A stretch of 64,000 bases of DNA from the NCBI RefSeq assembly GCF_004341105.1, contig NZ_SLZK01000006.1, positions 1-64,000 on the forward strand, in the 5' to 3' direction. This DNA comes from Rhizobium sp. BK418 (GTDB lineage: Bacteria > Pseudomonadota > Alphaproteobacteria > Rhizobiales > Rhizobiaceae). The translations under genes and the position numbers were made by a program. Position 1 is the first letter of the stretch, and each line of letters opens with the position of its first letter. The notes under the pieces were generated by a model that was not told where the DNA came from, searched no databases, and saw only the letters and a program-made list of their open reading frames with translations. This document shows, piece after piece, positions 18,200 through 27,101 of this stretch.

Positions 18200-18945
18200 T
18201 CCAGCTCCGACTGGTCGGGGTAATTGATCAACACAGCTTTGTGTTTGCCGTGGAATACAAACATGCTGCCCGCAGCCGCAGCGGAAACATGAGCCTCCCC
18301 AATCGCCCGTTGCATGTGTTCCAGGCTACCAGCTCCGCCGCAAGCGATGACAGGGGTGTTAACGGAGCCTGTAATCTTTTTCAACAGGTCAATGTCGTAA
18401 CCAGACATGGTCCCATCGCGGTCTATTGAATTGACGAGGATTTCTCCAACACCGAGATCGGCTAGGGCCGCCGCATAGCGGACCGGATCTTCTTTGGTGT
18501 TAGTCTTGCCGCAATTAATCCAGACCTCATAGCGACCCAGCAGCGTTCTTTTTACGTCAATGGCCGCAATGATGCTCGAACTTCCAAACGTGTCGCAGCT
18601 TTGTTTCACGAGCGTCCGATCGATAAAAGCCGCAGTATTTAAGCAAATTTTCTCAATCCCAATCCGATGCAGGCGGCGAACCTGCTCGATCGACGTGACA
18701 GCGCCTCCATAGGAGAGAGGCATGAAGCATTCGCTGGCAATATCCCCGATCAATTCGTAGTTCGGCTCTCGTTTTTCGGGCGTCGCGGTGATATCAAGCA
18801 GGATCAGCTCATCAACTTCCTTTTCATTAAATATCTTGACCGCATTAATGGGATCACCAACGTACTTAGGGTTCGCGAACCTGACGGTCTTGTAAAGTCC
18901 GCCGCCCCGGAGGAGGAGGCTCGGGATTATTCGTGCCTTCAGCAT
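18190..18945 (-). CDS. wbuZ: HisF-like protein of sugar amidation (WbuZ type)
   Basis: A 251-residue (beta/alpha)8 barrel related to imidazole glycerol phosphate synthase cyclase. Conserved blocks include LDITATPEKREP, LNTAAF, AAIDVKR, VNSIDRDGTMSGYD and ACGGAGSLEHM. The residue aligned with the catalytic Asp11 of HisF (RIIACLD in Thermotoga) is Leu11 here (RIIPSLLL), while the second catalytic Asp (AAIDVKR) is kept. This fits a protein that channels ammonia from the HisH partner to WbpG rather than making histidine. It overlaps hisH by 7 bases and copy 2 of wbpG by 10. Confidence 0.85.
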   Translation of the reverse strand: MLKARIIPSLLLRGGGLYKTVRFANPKYVGDPINAVKIFNEKEVDELILLDITATPEKREPNYELIGDIASECFMPLSYGGAVTSIEQVRRLHRIGIEKICLNTAAFIDRTLVKQSCDTFGSSSIIAAIDVKRTLLGRYEVWINCGKTNTKEDPVRYAAALADLGVGEILVNSIDRDGTMSGYDIDLLKKITGSVNTPVIACGGAGSLEHMQRAIGEAHVSAAAAGSMFVFHGKHKAVLINYPDQSELEWL

Positions 18946-19568
18946 GTCGTAAATCTCTCTACAAAATTGCGGTAGACCTGAAGACCATACTTGTGACTTT
19001 TCTCAGGATGGAACTGAAGAGATACGACATTCTTTGACGCCAATGCGCTTGCAAACCTGTAGCCGTGCACGGTGGATCCGATCTCTATTCCGGGCTCCTC
19101 CGCAATCATGTGATAGGAATGGACGAAGTAGAACCGCATCGGCTGCGCAACGCCGTCAAAAATACCGCCGCCTTCGCCTTCTGGCGTCACCGAATTCCAT
19201 CCCATATGTGGAACACGAATTTTCCGACCTTCTTCGGTATGTTTGAATCGGACTAGGTGAGCGTTGAGCCATCCGAAGCCGGGAAGCACGCCCTCTTCAC
19301 TTCTTTTCGTCATCAACTGCGCACCAAGACATACGCCCAGGATGGGCTTGCGCTTTTCAATAACTTCTTCGTTGAGGACGTCATAAAGACCATAATCATG
19401 AAGGGTGCGCATGGCTTCGTCGAACGCACCAACCCCTGGCAGCACCAGCTTATCTGCCTTGCGCAGCGCTTCCGGGTCCCGTGAAACATCACACTTCGCG
19501 CCGACTTTTTTCAGCATATTGAGGACCGAGCCGACTGTCCCCGTGTTGTAATCCACAACAATGATCAC
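18939..19568 (-). CDS. hisH: HisH-like glutamine amidotransferase for sugar amidation
   Basis: A class I glutaminase of 209 residues, the normal HisH length. The nucleophile elbow GVCLGAQLM has Cys80, and QFHPEKS has His187 and Glu189, completing the catalytic triad. It releases ammonia from glutamine, which the HisF-like partner should pass on. Its place in an O-antigen operon beside wbpG, rather than in a his operon, indicates sugar amidation. Fifteen bases separate it from the upstream wzx gene. Confidence 0.88.
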   Translation of the reverse strand: MIIVVDYNTGTVGSVLNMLKKVGAKCDVSRDPEALRKADKLVLPGVGAFDEAMRTLHDYGLYDVLNEEVIEKRKPILGVCLGAQLMTKRSEEGVLPGFGWLNAHLVRFKHTEEGRKIRVPHMGWNSVTPEGEGGGIFDGVAQPMRFYFVHSYHMIAEEPGIEIGSTVHGYRFASALASKNVVSLQFHPEKSHKYGLQVYRNFVERFTTC

Positions 19569-19583
19569 GCCAATTTTCCTAGA

Positions 19584-21011
19584 TTAGGTAAATGCTATCA
19601 CGTCTTTTCGGCAGTTCCACGCAATCGCGAGAGCAGCTACCGCTGCTATAACAATCGCTGAGATTCCTGATACCAATGATGCTCCGCTTACCGCCTTCAG
19701 AGCCATGAACACAAGGTAAAACAGCGCAAATGCAAGCATACTTCCAATAATTGTGCTTTTAAGCTTTCCGAGGGGAAACTTCGCTATCCGAAAAATAGAG
19801 ATGAGGTATGCGAATTGATAGATCGTATTGCTAACCGCGTAAGCGACGACGCCCCAAAATGGTGACGATGTGGAAGTTAGGACAGCAGCCAAAGCTACGA
19901 TCATCGACGTATCTGCAATGATTTGGACCGCGAAGGATACGCCCTGGCGACCGTGTACTTCAAACAGGCGCTCAGGCCAACCTGTTTGTGTGGACACCCA
20001 TGCCGCGGGCGCGAGCACCATCGCAAAAGCGCCGGCTTCACGCCAAGTGGAGCCAAAGACAACGCCGAAAAAATCATCTCCCCACGCGGCACAGAAAGCA
20101 AAGGGAGCCGCTGTCACAAGAAGTCCGGTTCTGATCAGCGTGACTGTCATATCGTGGAGCCGCACGGTTCCCTTCAGCGCCACAGCTTCACGATAGAACA
20201 CCTGGCTCAGTGCATTCGAAATCAGTAATGTCGGCGCGAGCACGATCGTCCGCGCCATGCCATAAAGGCCGGCCGCAGACACCGCAGCCGTCGCGGAGAA
20301 GATCAATATCGGAGCTTCTCGCGAGAGGCTTCCTATGAGGCTATATGGTGTGTTGAAGACCAAGAACTGCCAATACCTCCTCACTGCACCGAGCATTTTG
20401 GAAGGCTCAAAGTGACGAAGGACTGAAAAAAAATCGCGCCCATGCTCTCGCAGCAGTCCAATCGTACCCGCCGCTTGACCAATCAACTTTGATATTGATA
20501 GTCCCAGCGTCCAGCCTGAGGCAATAGCGCCGAGAGCTAGCGCCGATAGAATGTAACTCACTTGATTTATAACGTTGCCGGTTGCGACAGTACGAAAACG
20601 TTTCGCCCGCGACGCGAACGCAGAGAGGATTTGGAATCCAACAACGCTGATCGTCAACAGCGGGAGGATCCATATCCACAACGCATCTCCAGGGTGACCG
20701 AAGGCTGAGGCAATACCCTCACCCCAGCCCAGAGCAACGAGACAGAATATGGCGGCCATGAGCGTCGTTAGGGCAAGGATGACGGCCGCAATGTCCTTAG
20801 CCTCGTCGTCATCCGGTGAAAGCACCATTGCCAGATCGAGCCGCAACGTGGCGGGCACGACGCATATAGTTGTTATTCCCATCACCAGTGTCTGCAGCCC
20901 GAATGCGTCGGGCGAGTAGAGCCTTGCCAAGGCAGGAGACAGAATAAGCGGTATCGCCTGAGCAAAGACAGTGCCTGTCAGCATAGCCAACGCGTTTGAT
21001 CGGAAGCTCAT
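19584..21011 (-). CDS. wzx: Wzx-type oligosaccharide flippase
   Basis: A 475-residue protein of the polysaccharide transporter (MATE/MOP) superfamily with about twelve to fourteen hydrophobic segments. The N-terminus reads ALARLYSPDAFGLQTLVMG, a common Wzx/LPS flippase opening, and RLDLAMVLSPDDDEA follows in the first loop. It should flip the undecaprenyl-diphosphate repeat unit to the periplasm for Wzy. Its start shares one base with the wbpI stop. Confidence 0.85.
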   Translation of the reverse strand: MSFRSNALAMLTGTVFAQAIPLILSPALARLYSPDAFGLQTLVMGITTICVVPATLRLDLAMVLSPDDDEAKDIAAVILALTTLMAAIFCLVALGWGEGIASAFGHPGDALWIWILPLLTISVVGFQILSAFASRAKRFRTVATGNVINQVSYILSALALGAIASGWTLGLSISKLIGQAAGTIGLLREHGRDFFSVLRHFEPSKMLGAVRRYWQFLVFNTPYSLIGSLSREAPILIFSATAAVSAAGLYGMARTIVLAPTLLISNALSQVFYREAVALKGTVRLHDMTVTLIRTGLLVTAAPFAFCAAWGDDFFGVVFGSTWREAGAFAMVLAPAAWVSTQTGWPERLFEVHGRQGVSFAVQIIADTSMIVALAAVLTSTSSPFWGVVAYAVSNTIYQFAYLISIFRIAKFPLGKLKSTIIGSMLAFALFYLVFMALKAVSGASLVSGISAIVIAAVAALAIAWNCRKDVIAFT

Positions 21012-22087
21012 CAGGAGCCTACAATTTCCGCAACAATCCTCTTGCTTGCTGCGCCATCACCATATGGTGCTGCGGATTGACGGCGTATCGGCGCGTTATC
21101 CCAAACGGCGTTTACGATCCTGTCGCGGGATGCGCCCGTGATCGTATTCCACCCAAGCTCCACGGTTTCAACCCATTCAGTTTCGTCCCGCATCGTGATG
21201 CAAGGCACATTATAGAAAAACGCCTCCTTCTGCACACCACCGGAATCGGTAAGAATGACTTTCGCCGACCGTTCCAAAGCGACCATGTCCAAGAAGGGCA
21301 ATGGATCAGTAACCAGAACATCTTTCATATACTCTGACAGACCATACTGGTCCAAGAGCTTCCGCGTGCGAGGATGCAATGGAAATACGACCTTGATTTG
21401 CTGTGCGAGCTCTTCAAGGGCACGGATAATTTCGGTCAGACGCGCGCTGTCGTCGGTATTTTCAGCCCTATGACAGGTCACGAGGATAAAGTTCCCCGGC
21501 GACAAGTGATATGCGTCCAGCACCCTGGAATGCTGCGCCTTTTCTCCAAAAAACAGCGCTTGGTCGTACATAACGTCACCCACATTAAAGACGTTATCTG
21601 TCATCCCCTCTGTTTTGAGATTTTCAACAGCAGTATCAGTCGGGCAGAAAAGCAGTTTCGAGATCCGGTCTGTAACGACACGGTTTACTTCCTCCGGCAT
21701 CCTCATGTTGAAGGATCTTAGCCCTGCTTCCACGTGCGCAACAGGAACGTGAATTTTTGCCGCAGCAAGAGCTCCTGCTATCGTCGAATTGGTGTCACCA
21801 TAAACGAGAAGCCAGTCTGGCTTCTCGTCGAGAAGGACCTTCTCGATACCTGCCAGCATTCGGCCAGTCATCTCGCCATGCGTGCCGCCAGCCACGCCCA
21901 GATTATATCTTGGTTCTGGGATTTCGAGTTCATCGAAAAAAACCCGGGACATCTTCTCGTCGTAGTGCTGACCAGTGTGAATCATGACTTCCCTGACACC
22001 TTGATCAGCAAGATCCTGGATAACGCGTGATATTGCTGCTGCTTTGATAAACTGCGGACGCGCGCCCACTACCGTCAAAATTTTCAT
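21011..22087 (-). CDS. wbpI: UDP-GlcNAc 2-epimerase family enzyme, WbpI-like
   Basis: A 358-residue non-hydrolysing 2-epimerase with the family blocks TGQHYDEKM, LVYGDTNSTIAGALAA, HVEAGLRSF, LVTCHRAEN and LTDSGGVQKEA. Next to wbpA/B/D/E it most likely inverts C2 of UDP-GlcNAc(3NAc)A to give UDP-ManNAc(3NAc)A, as WbpI does. WecB-type activity on UDP-GlcNAc is the alternative. It is the first gene of the long leftward operon and has a GAGG ribosome binding site about ten bases before its ATG and a good promoter at 22120-22148. Confidence 0.88.
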   Translation of the reverse strand: MKILTVVGARPQFIKAAAISRVIQDLADQGVREVMIHTGQHYDEKMSRVFFDELEIPEPRYNLGVAGGTHGEMTGRMLAGIEKVLLDEKPDWLLVYGDTNSTIAGALAAAKIHVPVAHVEAGLRSFNMRMPEEVNRVVTDRISKLLFCPTDTAVENLKTEGMTDNVFNVGDVMYDQALFFGEKAQHSRVLDAYHLSPGNFILVTCHRAENTDDSARLTEIIRALEELAQQIKVVFPLHPRTRKLLDQYGLSEYMKDVLVTDPLPFLDMVALERSAKVILTDSGGVQKEAFFYNVPCITMRDETEWVETVELGWNTITGASRDRIVNAVWDNAPIRRQSAAPYGDGAASKRIVAEIVGS

Positions 22088-22119
22088 ATAGAATTGCCTC
22101 GGGGATCTGGGTTGGCGTC

Positions 22120-22148
22120 TCTATACAGGCAAGGAAATTTGTTGACAA
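22120..22148 (-). promoter_or_regulatory. Sigma70-type promoter for the wbpI-wzx-wbpG operon
   Basis: On the complement, TTGTCA (22148-22143) and TATAGA (22125-22120) are spaced by exactly 17 bases, close to the vegetative consensus. The predicted transcript would start near 22113, about 25 bases before the wbpI ATG. I found no equally good promoter for wbpA on the other strand. Confidence 0.5.
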
Positions 22149-22281
22149 CTCTGCCCTACAGGGGATCGCATCCGCTTTCGAAAGACGGCGAATGCGCCAA
22201 CTGCTTAAACTTGCAATTTCGTCTGAACCATGATTGTTGACTGCTCCCAGAATACAGTAGTGACGGGTAAGGATTTTAACG

Positions 22282-23586
22282 TTGAACGTTGAGCTTGTTC
22301 AAAAGCTGAAGGCCAAAAAGGCAACGATTGGCATTGTTGGGCTAGGTTATGTCGGTCTACCACTGATGCTTCGATACTCCGAAGTTGGCTATAAGGTCGT
22401 CGGGTTTGACATCGATCCGGTAAAAGTGAACACCCTGCATGCGGGCCACAGCTATATCGAACACATTGCAGAATCCTCTATCGCCGGCGCGCTTGCGAAG
22501 GGGTTTCAGGCCACAACTGATTTCTCGCGTGCAGGCGAAGTTGATGCCCTCATCATCTGCGTGCCAACACCGCTTAATAAATATCGAGAGCCAGATCTCA
22601 GCTTCGTCATTGGTACGGTGGACACCCTCGTGCCACATCTGCGTCGGGGTCAGATCGTCTCCTTGGAAAGCACGACGTATCCCGGAACGACTGACGAAGA
22701 ATTGCGACCAAGGATCGAGAAGGCTGGCCTAAAGGTCGGTGAGGACATTTTCCTCGTATTTTCGCCCGAGCGTGAGGATCCCGGAAACGCCAGCTTCACG
22801 ACAAAGACCATTCCGAAGATCTGCGGGGGCGATACGGCGGCGTGCCTTGAGACGGGCCTGGCACTCTACGGGCACGTTATTGACCGCGTCGTGCCTGTGA
22901 GTTCAACGCGTTCTGCCGAGCTCACGAAGCTCTTGGAGAACATCCACCGCGCTGTAAACATCGGCCTTGTCAACGAGATGAAAGTCGTAGCCGACAAAAT
23001 GGGTATCGACATACACGAAGTGATTCGTGCCGCAGCAACAAAGCCATTTGGCTTTGTTCCCTATTACCCAGGACCAGGACTTGGGGGACACTGCATTCCG
23101 ATCGACCCTTTCTATCTGACGTGGAAGGCGCGCGAATTTGGCGTTCATACTCGCTTTATCGAGCTGGCGGGCGAAATAAACTCCTCCATGCCGGACTACG
23201 TGATTGCAAAGATTAATGCCGCCCTCAACAAGGTCGGTCGATCCGTGAGCGGTAGCCGTGTCCTAGTACTGGGCATAGCTTACAAGAAAAACGTCGATGA
23301 CATGCGGGAATCTCCGTCGGTGACCATCATGGAGAAGCTTCGTGATCTTGGAGCAGAAATCTCTTACAGCGACCCTCATATTCCGACTTTTCCGAAGATG
23401 CGCGAGCATCATTTCGATCTTTCAAGCGTGCAGCTGACGCGCGAAAATGTTGCCGCGTTCGACTGCGTCGTGCTGGCAACTGACCATGATCGGTTCGATT
23501 ATGCGCTGATTGCAGAGAGTGCAAAACTAATCGTTGATTCTCGCGGCCGCTATCTTGAACCGAGCCAGAAAATTACAAAGGCCTAA
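22282..23586 (+). CDS. wbpA: UDP-N-acetylglucosamine 6-dehydrogenase, WbpA-like
   Basis: A 434-residue nucleotide-sugar dehydrogenase. It has the NAD-binding GIVGLGYVGLPL near the start, VCVPTPL-type block CVPTPLNKYREPDL, KLLENIHRAVNIGLVNEM and GGHCIPIDPFYL with the catalytic Cys271. The C-terminal domain starts VLVLGIAYKKNVDDMRESP. WbpA oxidises UDP-GlcNAc to UDP-GlcNAcA, the first step toward the manno-uronic sugar. Translation appears to start at TTG (22282), with AAGGA about nine bases upstream. It heads the rightward wbpA-B-D-E operon, divergent from wbpI. Confidence 0.92.
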   Translation: MNVELVQKLKAKKATIGIVGLGYVGLPLMLRYSEVGYKVVGFDIDPVKVNTLHAGHSYIEHIAESSIAGALAKGFQATTDFSRAGEVDALIICVPTPLNKYREPDLSFVIGTVDTLVPHLRRGQIVSLESTTYPGTTDEELRPRIEKAGLKVGEDIFLVFSPEREDPGNASFTTKTIPKICGGDTAACLETGLALYGHVIDRVVPVSSTRSAELTKLLENIHRAVNIGLVNEMKVVADKMGIDIHEVIRAAATKPFGFVPYYPGPGLGGHCIPIDPFYLTWKAREFGVHTRFIELAGEINSSMPDYVIAKINAALNKVGRSVSGSRVLVLGIAYKKNVDDMRESPSVTIMEKLRDLGAEISYSDPHIPTFPKMREHHFDLSSVQLTRENVAAFDCVVLATDHDRFDYALIAESAKLIVDSRGRYLEPSQKITKA

Positions 23587-23587
23587 C

Positions 23588-24649
23588 ATGCGACGTTATT
23601 CTCCTGGGATACTTGACCGGAAAGTCCGTTTCGCTCTCGTGGGATGCGGTCGCATTGCGGCCAATCATTTCGGCGCGCTGGAGAAACACGCCGATCGCGC
23701 CGAACTCGTCGCTATTTGCGATATCGATCCGGCGGCACTTGAAGCTGCCGCCAAGCGCACGGGTGCACGCCCCTATTCCAGCCTTGATGATATGCTGGAC
23801 CACACCAACGCGGATATCGTCATACTGACGACGCCAAGTGGTTTGCATGCTGAACAGACAATCAAGATTGCAGCAAGCGGCAAGCACGTCATGACAGAAA
23901 AGCCGATGGCTACCCGCTGGAAAGATGGCCTTAGTATGATTAAGGTTTGTGATGATGCAAACGTGCGTCTCTTTGTCGTCAAGCAAAATCGCCGGAATGC
24001 CACGCTCCAGCTGGTGAAGCAGGCCATCGAGCAAAATCGTTTTGGCCGCATTTATATGGTCAACATCAACGTATTCTGGACCCGTCCACAGGAATATTAC
24101 GATAGTGCGGCGTGGCGAGGCACGTGGGAGTTTGACGGCGGCGCCTTGATGAACCAGGCAAGCCACTACGTCGATCTTCTTGACTGGCTCATTGGCCCGA
24201 TCGAAAGCTTGCAGGCCTACACCGGTACATTGGCGAGAAATATTGAAGTTGAGGATTCAGCCGTCGTCAGCGTCAGATGGCGTTCCGGCGCATTGGGTTC
24301 TATGAACGTCACAATGCTGACCTTTCCCCGAAATCTAGAAGGCAGTATCACAATCCTCGGGGAGAAGGGGACCGTTCGATTGGGTGGCGTGGCCGTAAAC
24401 GAAATTCAGCATTGGGAATTTGATACCCCCCACGAGAGTGATGCCAAGGTTCAGGAAGCAAGTTACGAGACGACCTCGGTTTACGGTTTTGGTCACCCTC
24501 TGTACTACGACAATGTCATCAATGTCTTGAGGGGCGAGGCAGAACCTGAAACAGATGGGAGAGAAGGCCTTAAGTCGCTGGAAGTTCTGATCGCAGCTTA
24601 TCTTTCGTCACGCGACGGAAAGCGTGTCGCGCTTCCTCTGGATTACTGA
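23588..24649 (+). CDS. wbpB: Gfo/Idh/MocA oxidoreductase, WbpB-like 3-dehydrogenase
   Basis: The ATG at 23588, one base after the wbpA stop, gives 353 residues; an upstream in-frame extension inside wbpA is ignored. The N-terminal Rossmann domain has ALVGCGRIAANHFGAL, and the EKPMA motif carries the catalytic Lys of the family. WbpB oxidises C3 of UDP-GlcNAcA and works with the aminotransferase WbpE. The next gene begins two bases after its stop. Confidence 0.9.
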   Translation: MRRYSPGILDRKVRFALVGCGRIAANHFGALEKHADRAELVAICDIDPAALEAAAKRTGARPYSSLDDMLDHTNADIVILTTPSGLHAEQTIKIAASGKHVMTEKPMATRWKDGLSMIKVCDDANVRLFVVKQNRRNATLQLVKQAIEQNRFGRIYMVNINVFWTRPQEYYDSAAWRGTWEFDGGALMNQASHYVDLLDWLIGPIESLQAYTGTLARNIEVEDSAVVSVRWRSGALGSMNVTMLTFPRNLEGSITILGEKGTVRLGGVAVNEIQHWEFDTPHESDAKVQEASYETTSVYGFGHPLYYDNVINVLRGEAEPETDGREGLKSLEVLIAAYLSSRDGKRVALPLDY

Positions 24650-24651
24650 TA

Positions 24652-25212
24652 ATGGCGCCGCAAATACATCCAACAGCGATTGTCGATGAGGGAGCACGTA
24701 TCGGTGACGAAACGCGTGTTTGGCATTGGGTTCACGTGTGCGGAGGTGCCCGGATCGGGGAAAAGTGCTCTTTAGGGCAAAATGTCTTCGTTGGAAACGA
24801 CGTTGTCATTGGCAATAACGTCAAGATACAGAATAACGTATCGGTTTACGACGCTGTAAGTTTGGAGGACGATGTATTCTGCGGCCCGAGCATGGTCTTC
24901 ACAAATGTCTACAATCCACGTGCCTCGGTCAGTCGCAAGAACGAATATCGAAAGACGACAGTTCGCAAAGGAGCCACACTCGGCGCCAATTCGACGATCA
25001 TCTGCGGAACAACGATCGGCGAACACGCCTTTGTCGCTGCCGGTGCCGTCATCAATCGCGACGTCCCAGCCTACGCCCTGATGATGGGCGTCCCAGCTCG
25101 CCGTCGAGGCTGGATGTGCAGTTGCGGGCTGACCTTACAAGGAACGGAGGATGTGAGCTGCGAATGTGGCTTGCGCTATCGTATAAATGAAACAACGTGT
25201 AGGCCACTCTGA
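24652..25212 (+). CDS. wbpD: Left-handed beta-helix N-acetyltransferase, WbpD-like
   Basis: A 186-residue hexapeptide-repeat protein (residues about 5-145) with turns such as IGEKCSLGQNVFVG, IGNNVKIQNNVSVYD and TLGANSTIICGTTIG. WbpD acetylates the 3-amino group of UDP-GlcNAc3NA using acetyl-CoA. The C-terminal 35 residues hold four Cys in CSCG and CECG pairs, a likely small zinc site. Its last base is the first base of the wbpE ATG. Confidence 0.9.
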   Translation: MAPQIHPTAIVDEGARIGDETRVWHWVHVCGGARIGEKCSLGQNVFVGNDVVIGNNVKIQNNVSVYDAVSLEDDVFCGPSMVFTNVYNPRASVSRKNEYRKTTVRKGATLGANSTIICGTTIGEHAFVAAGAVINRDVPAYALMMGVPARRRGWMCSCGLTLQGTEDVSCECGLRYRINETTCRPL

Positions 25213-26309
25213 TGTCCAAAATCGAATTCATTGACCTCAAAGCGCAATACCGCGACCTCAAAGGCATCGTTGACCGCCGTATTCAAGCTGTTTTGGATCA
25301 TGGCCAGTTCATCATGGGTCCAGAAGTGCGAGAGCTCGAACAGCGACTGGAAAGCTTCACCGGCTCGAAACATTGTATTACTGTTTCATCTGGCACTGAA
25401 GCCTTGCTAATTTCTCTTATGGCATTGGATGTAAAGCCCGGAGACGAAGTCATTACATCGCCGTTCACTTTTATTGCTACAGCCGAAGTTATTGCTTTGC
25501 TCGGCGCGGTACCAGTGCTTGTTGATGTCGATCCGGATACCCTCAACCTGAATGCCGGGGAAGTTGAAGCAGCCATAACTGCCCGAACGAAGGCGATCAT
25601 GCCGGTCTCCCTTTACGGCCAAGTGGCCGATATGGATGAGATCAACGAGATTGCCGGACGAAACGGCAATATCCCGGTTATCGAGGACGCAGCTCAAAGT
25701 TTTGGCGCCACATATAAGGGCCGAAAGTCTTGCAACGTGTCGACAATCGGATGCACAAGCTTTTTTCCAAGTAAACCTCTCGGGTGCTATGGTGACGGTG
25801 GCGCCATTTTCACCAACGATGACCGCCTTGCTAAAGTGATGCGCGAGATTCGCGTTCACGGTCAGGAGCGCAGATATTACCACACGCGTATCGGCGTTGG
25901 TGGACGCATGGATACTCTGCAATGTGCTGTCGTGCTGGCGAAGCTTGAGCGATTCGATTGGGAGATCGAACAGCGTATACTGGCCGGAGAGCGATACCTC
26001 TCGCTTCTTGCCCGACGCAGCAATGCCAAAGCACCGACTGTTGGAGCAGATAGATCATGTGTGTGGGCACAGTTCACCGTCCAGGTCGAGAATCGTAGCG
26101 AAGTTATTGCAAAGCTCTCGGCAGCTGGCATACCGACAGCTGTCCACTATCCTATTCCGCTCCATAAGCAGCCGGCGTACGAAAGCATATGCCGCGTTCA
26201 TGGAAGCGTCGCGCGTTCGGAATACGCAGGTGCGACTGTTCTTAGCCTGCCTATGCATCCCTATATCGAAATCGAGACACAGCGCGTGATCATCGAGGCT
26301 TTAGGATAG
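25212..26309 (+). CDS. wbpE: DegT/DnrJ/EryC1 aminotransferase, WbpE-like
   Basis: A 365-residue PLP-dependent sugar aminotransferase. SSGTEALLISLMAL (60s) binds cofactor phosphate, EDAAQSFGA (158-166) holds the PLP-ring Asp, and SFFPSKPLG contains the Schiff-base Lys188. GDGGAIFTND follows. WbpE transfers an amino group from glutamate to C3 of UDP-3-keto-GlcNAcA made by WbpB. The gene ends the rightward operon; a hairpin lies about 50 bases downstream. Confidence 0.92.
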   Translation: MSKIEFIDLKAQYRDLKGIVDRRIQAVLDHGQFIMGPEVRELEQRLESFTGSKHCITVSSGTEALLISLMALDVKPGDEVITSPFTFIATAEVIALLGAVPVLVDVDPDTLNLNAGEVEAAITARTKAIMPVSLYGQVADMDEINEIAGRNGNIPVIEDAAQSFGATYKGRKSCNVSTIGCTSFFPSKPLGCYGDGGAIFTNDDRLAKVMREIRVHGQERRYYHTRIGVGGRMDTLQCAVVLAKLERFDWEIEQRILAGERYLSLLARRSNAKAPTVGADRSCVWAQFTVQVENRSEVIAKLSAAGIPTAVHYPIPLHKQPAYESICRVHGSVARSEYAGATVLSLPMHPYIEIETQRVIIEALG

Positions 26310-26358
26310 GGCCGTGCACGTCTGTACTATATCGTTCGCGATTCACTTTCGCGCTAGC

Positions 26359-26381
26359 AGCCGACGACATCCTCGTCGGCT
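26359..26381 (+). terminator. Hairpin after wbpE, possible terminator
   Basis: AGCCGACGA (26359-26367) and TCGTCGGCT (26373-26381) form a perfect 9-bp stem with the loop catcc. No T-run follows, so it may be a weak terminator or an mRNA 3' stabilising hairpin for the wbpA-B-D-E operon. Confidence 0.4.
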
Positions 26382-26441
26382 GAAGTTCCTCGCATAAACA
26401 CCATCATCTGCGGCGGCACTGTTGCCAACGGGCCTGCGCGC

Positions 26442-26715
26442 CTAGGCTGTAACATATTTCAAAAGCTGTTCCACCACGCCGAGATAATCATTTTTTGCAT
26501 AGCGCCAAGCGCCCTCGCACACCATCGGCGATAAACTCGGGATTGGCCGTCATGAAGACGACGGAAATGCCATGGTCTTCGGCGAGCTGCAGGGCGCAGC
26601 CCGAGGGCGGCTTCGCAACCTGACGCAAGGTCTGGGACATGCACCCCCATATTCTCGATTGTCATTTCGAGATCGAGGGCGATCAATAGATCGTCTTCGA
26701 CGATCAGGTGAGGCC
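26442..26715 (-). pseudogene. Decayed response-regulator receiver domain
   Basis: Reading across three frames gives RPHLIVEDDLLIALDLEMT, then LAEDHGISVVFMTANPEF, then WRYAKNDYLGVVEQLLKYV and a TAG at 26442-26444. These match the acidic pocket (EDD), the beta4 strand with MTA, and the C-terminal helix of a CheY-like receiver. The phosphoacceptor region falls near a frame change. The 5' end is fused directly to the IS1182-type remnant, so transposition probably truncated it. Confidence 0.65.
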
Positions 26716-27067
26716 TCGGAAGCGAGCGTAGCGATGGCCGTGAAGCTGCTTGGCGTCGGCGAAGGAGCGCTCGACCGTCTCCTTGCGCCGCTTATAGATC
26801 GCCTTGCCCCAAGGGTGAGCCGGTTGGTGTCGGTGCGCTCGCGGGCGTACCGATGAACAGAGCCTTGAACATCAGCGTCGGATCGAGCGCCGGCCGGCCG
26901 TTGTCGGCACAGTAAAGCCCCGCCACACGCTCATGGATGAAGGTGAAGTCGATCACCGCGTCGACCTTGCGAAGCAGGTGATCCTTCGGCACCAGGCCGT
27001 CGAGCGTCACCATCTCGAGCGCCGTCTGTTCGGGAGCGGGTTTCTTCAACATATCCCAATGAATCAC
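26713..27067 (-). mobile_element. IS1182-family transposase remnant with internal deletion
   Basis: The frame from the ATG at 27067 encodes the transposase N-terminus (VTLDGLVPKDHLLRKVDAVI, DNGRPALDPTLMFKALFIG). It then jumps, in other frames, to the extreme C-terminus (RERTDTNRLT, GKAIYKRRKETVERSFADAK, HGHRYARFRGL). Several hundred central codons, including catalytic residues, are missing, and a one-base shift lies near 26815. It is inactive. The junction with the receiver relic at about 26713 marks a recombination scar. Confidence 0.75.
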
Positions 27068-27094
27068 AAACCCCTCGACGAGGCCAGGGGTTTG
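27065..27094. repeat. Perfect 10-bp inverted repeat beside the IS remnant
   Basis: ACAAACCCCT (27065-27074) and AGGGGTTTGT (27085-27094) are separated by 10 bases and overlap the start of the transposase remnant. It may belong to the insertion element or act as a hairpin that protects the transposase start from read-through; which is unclear. Confidence 0.4.
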
Positions 27095-27101
27095 TCAGCA
27101 G

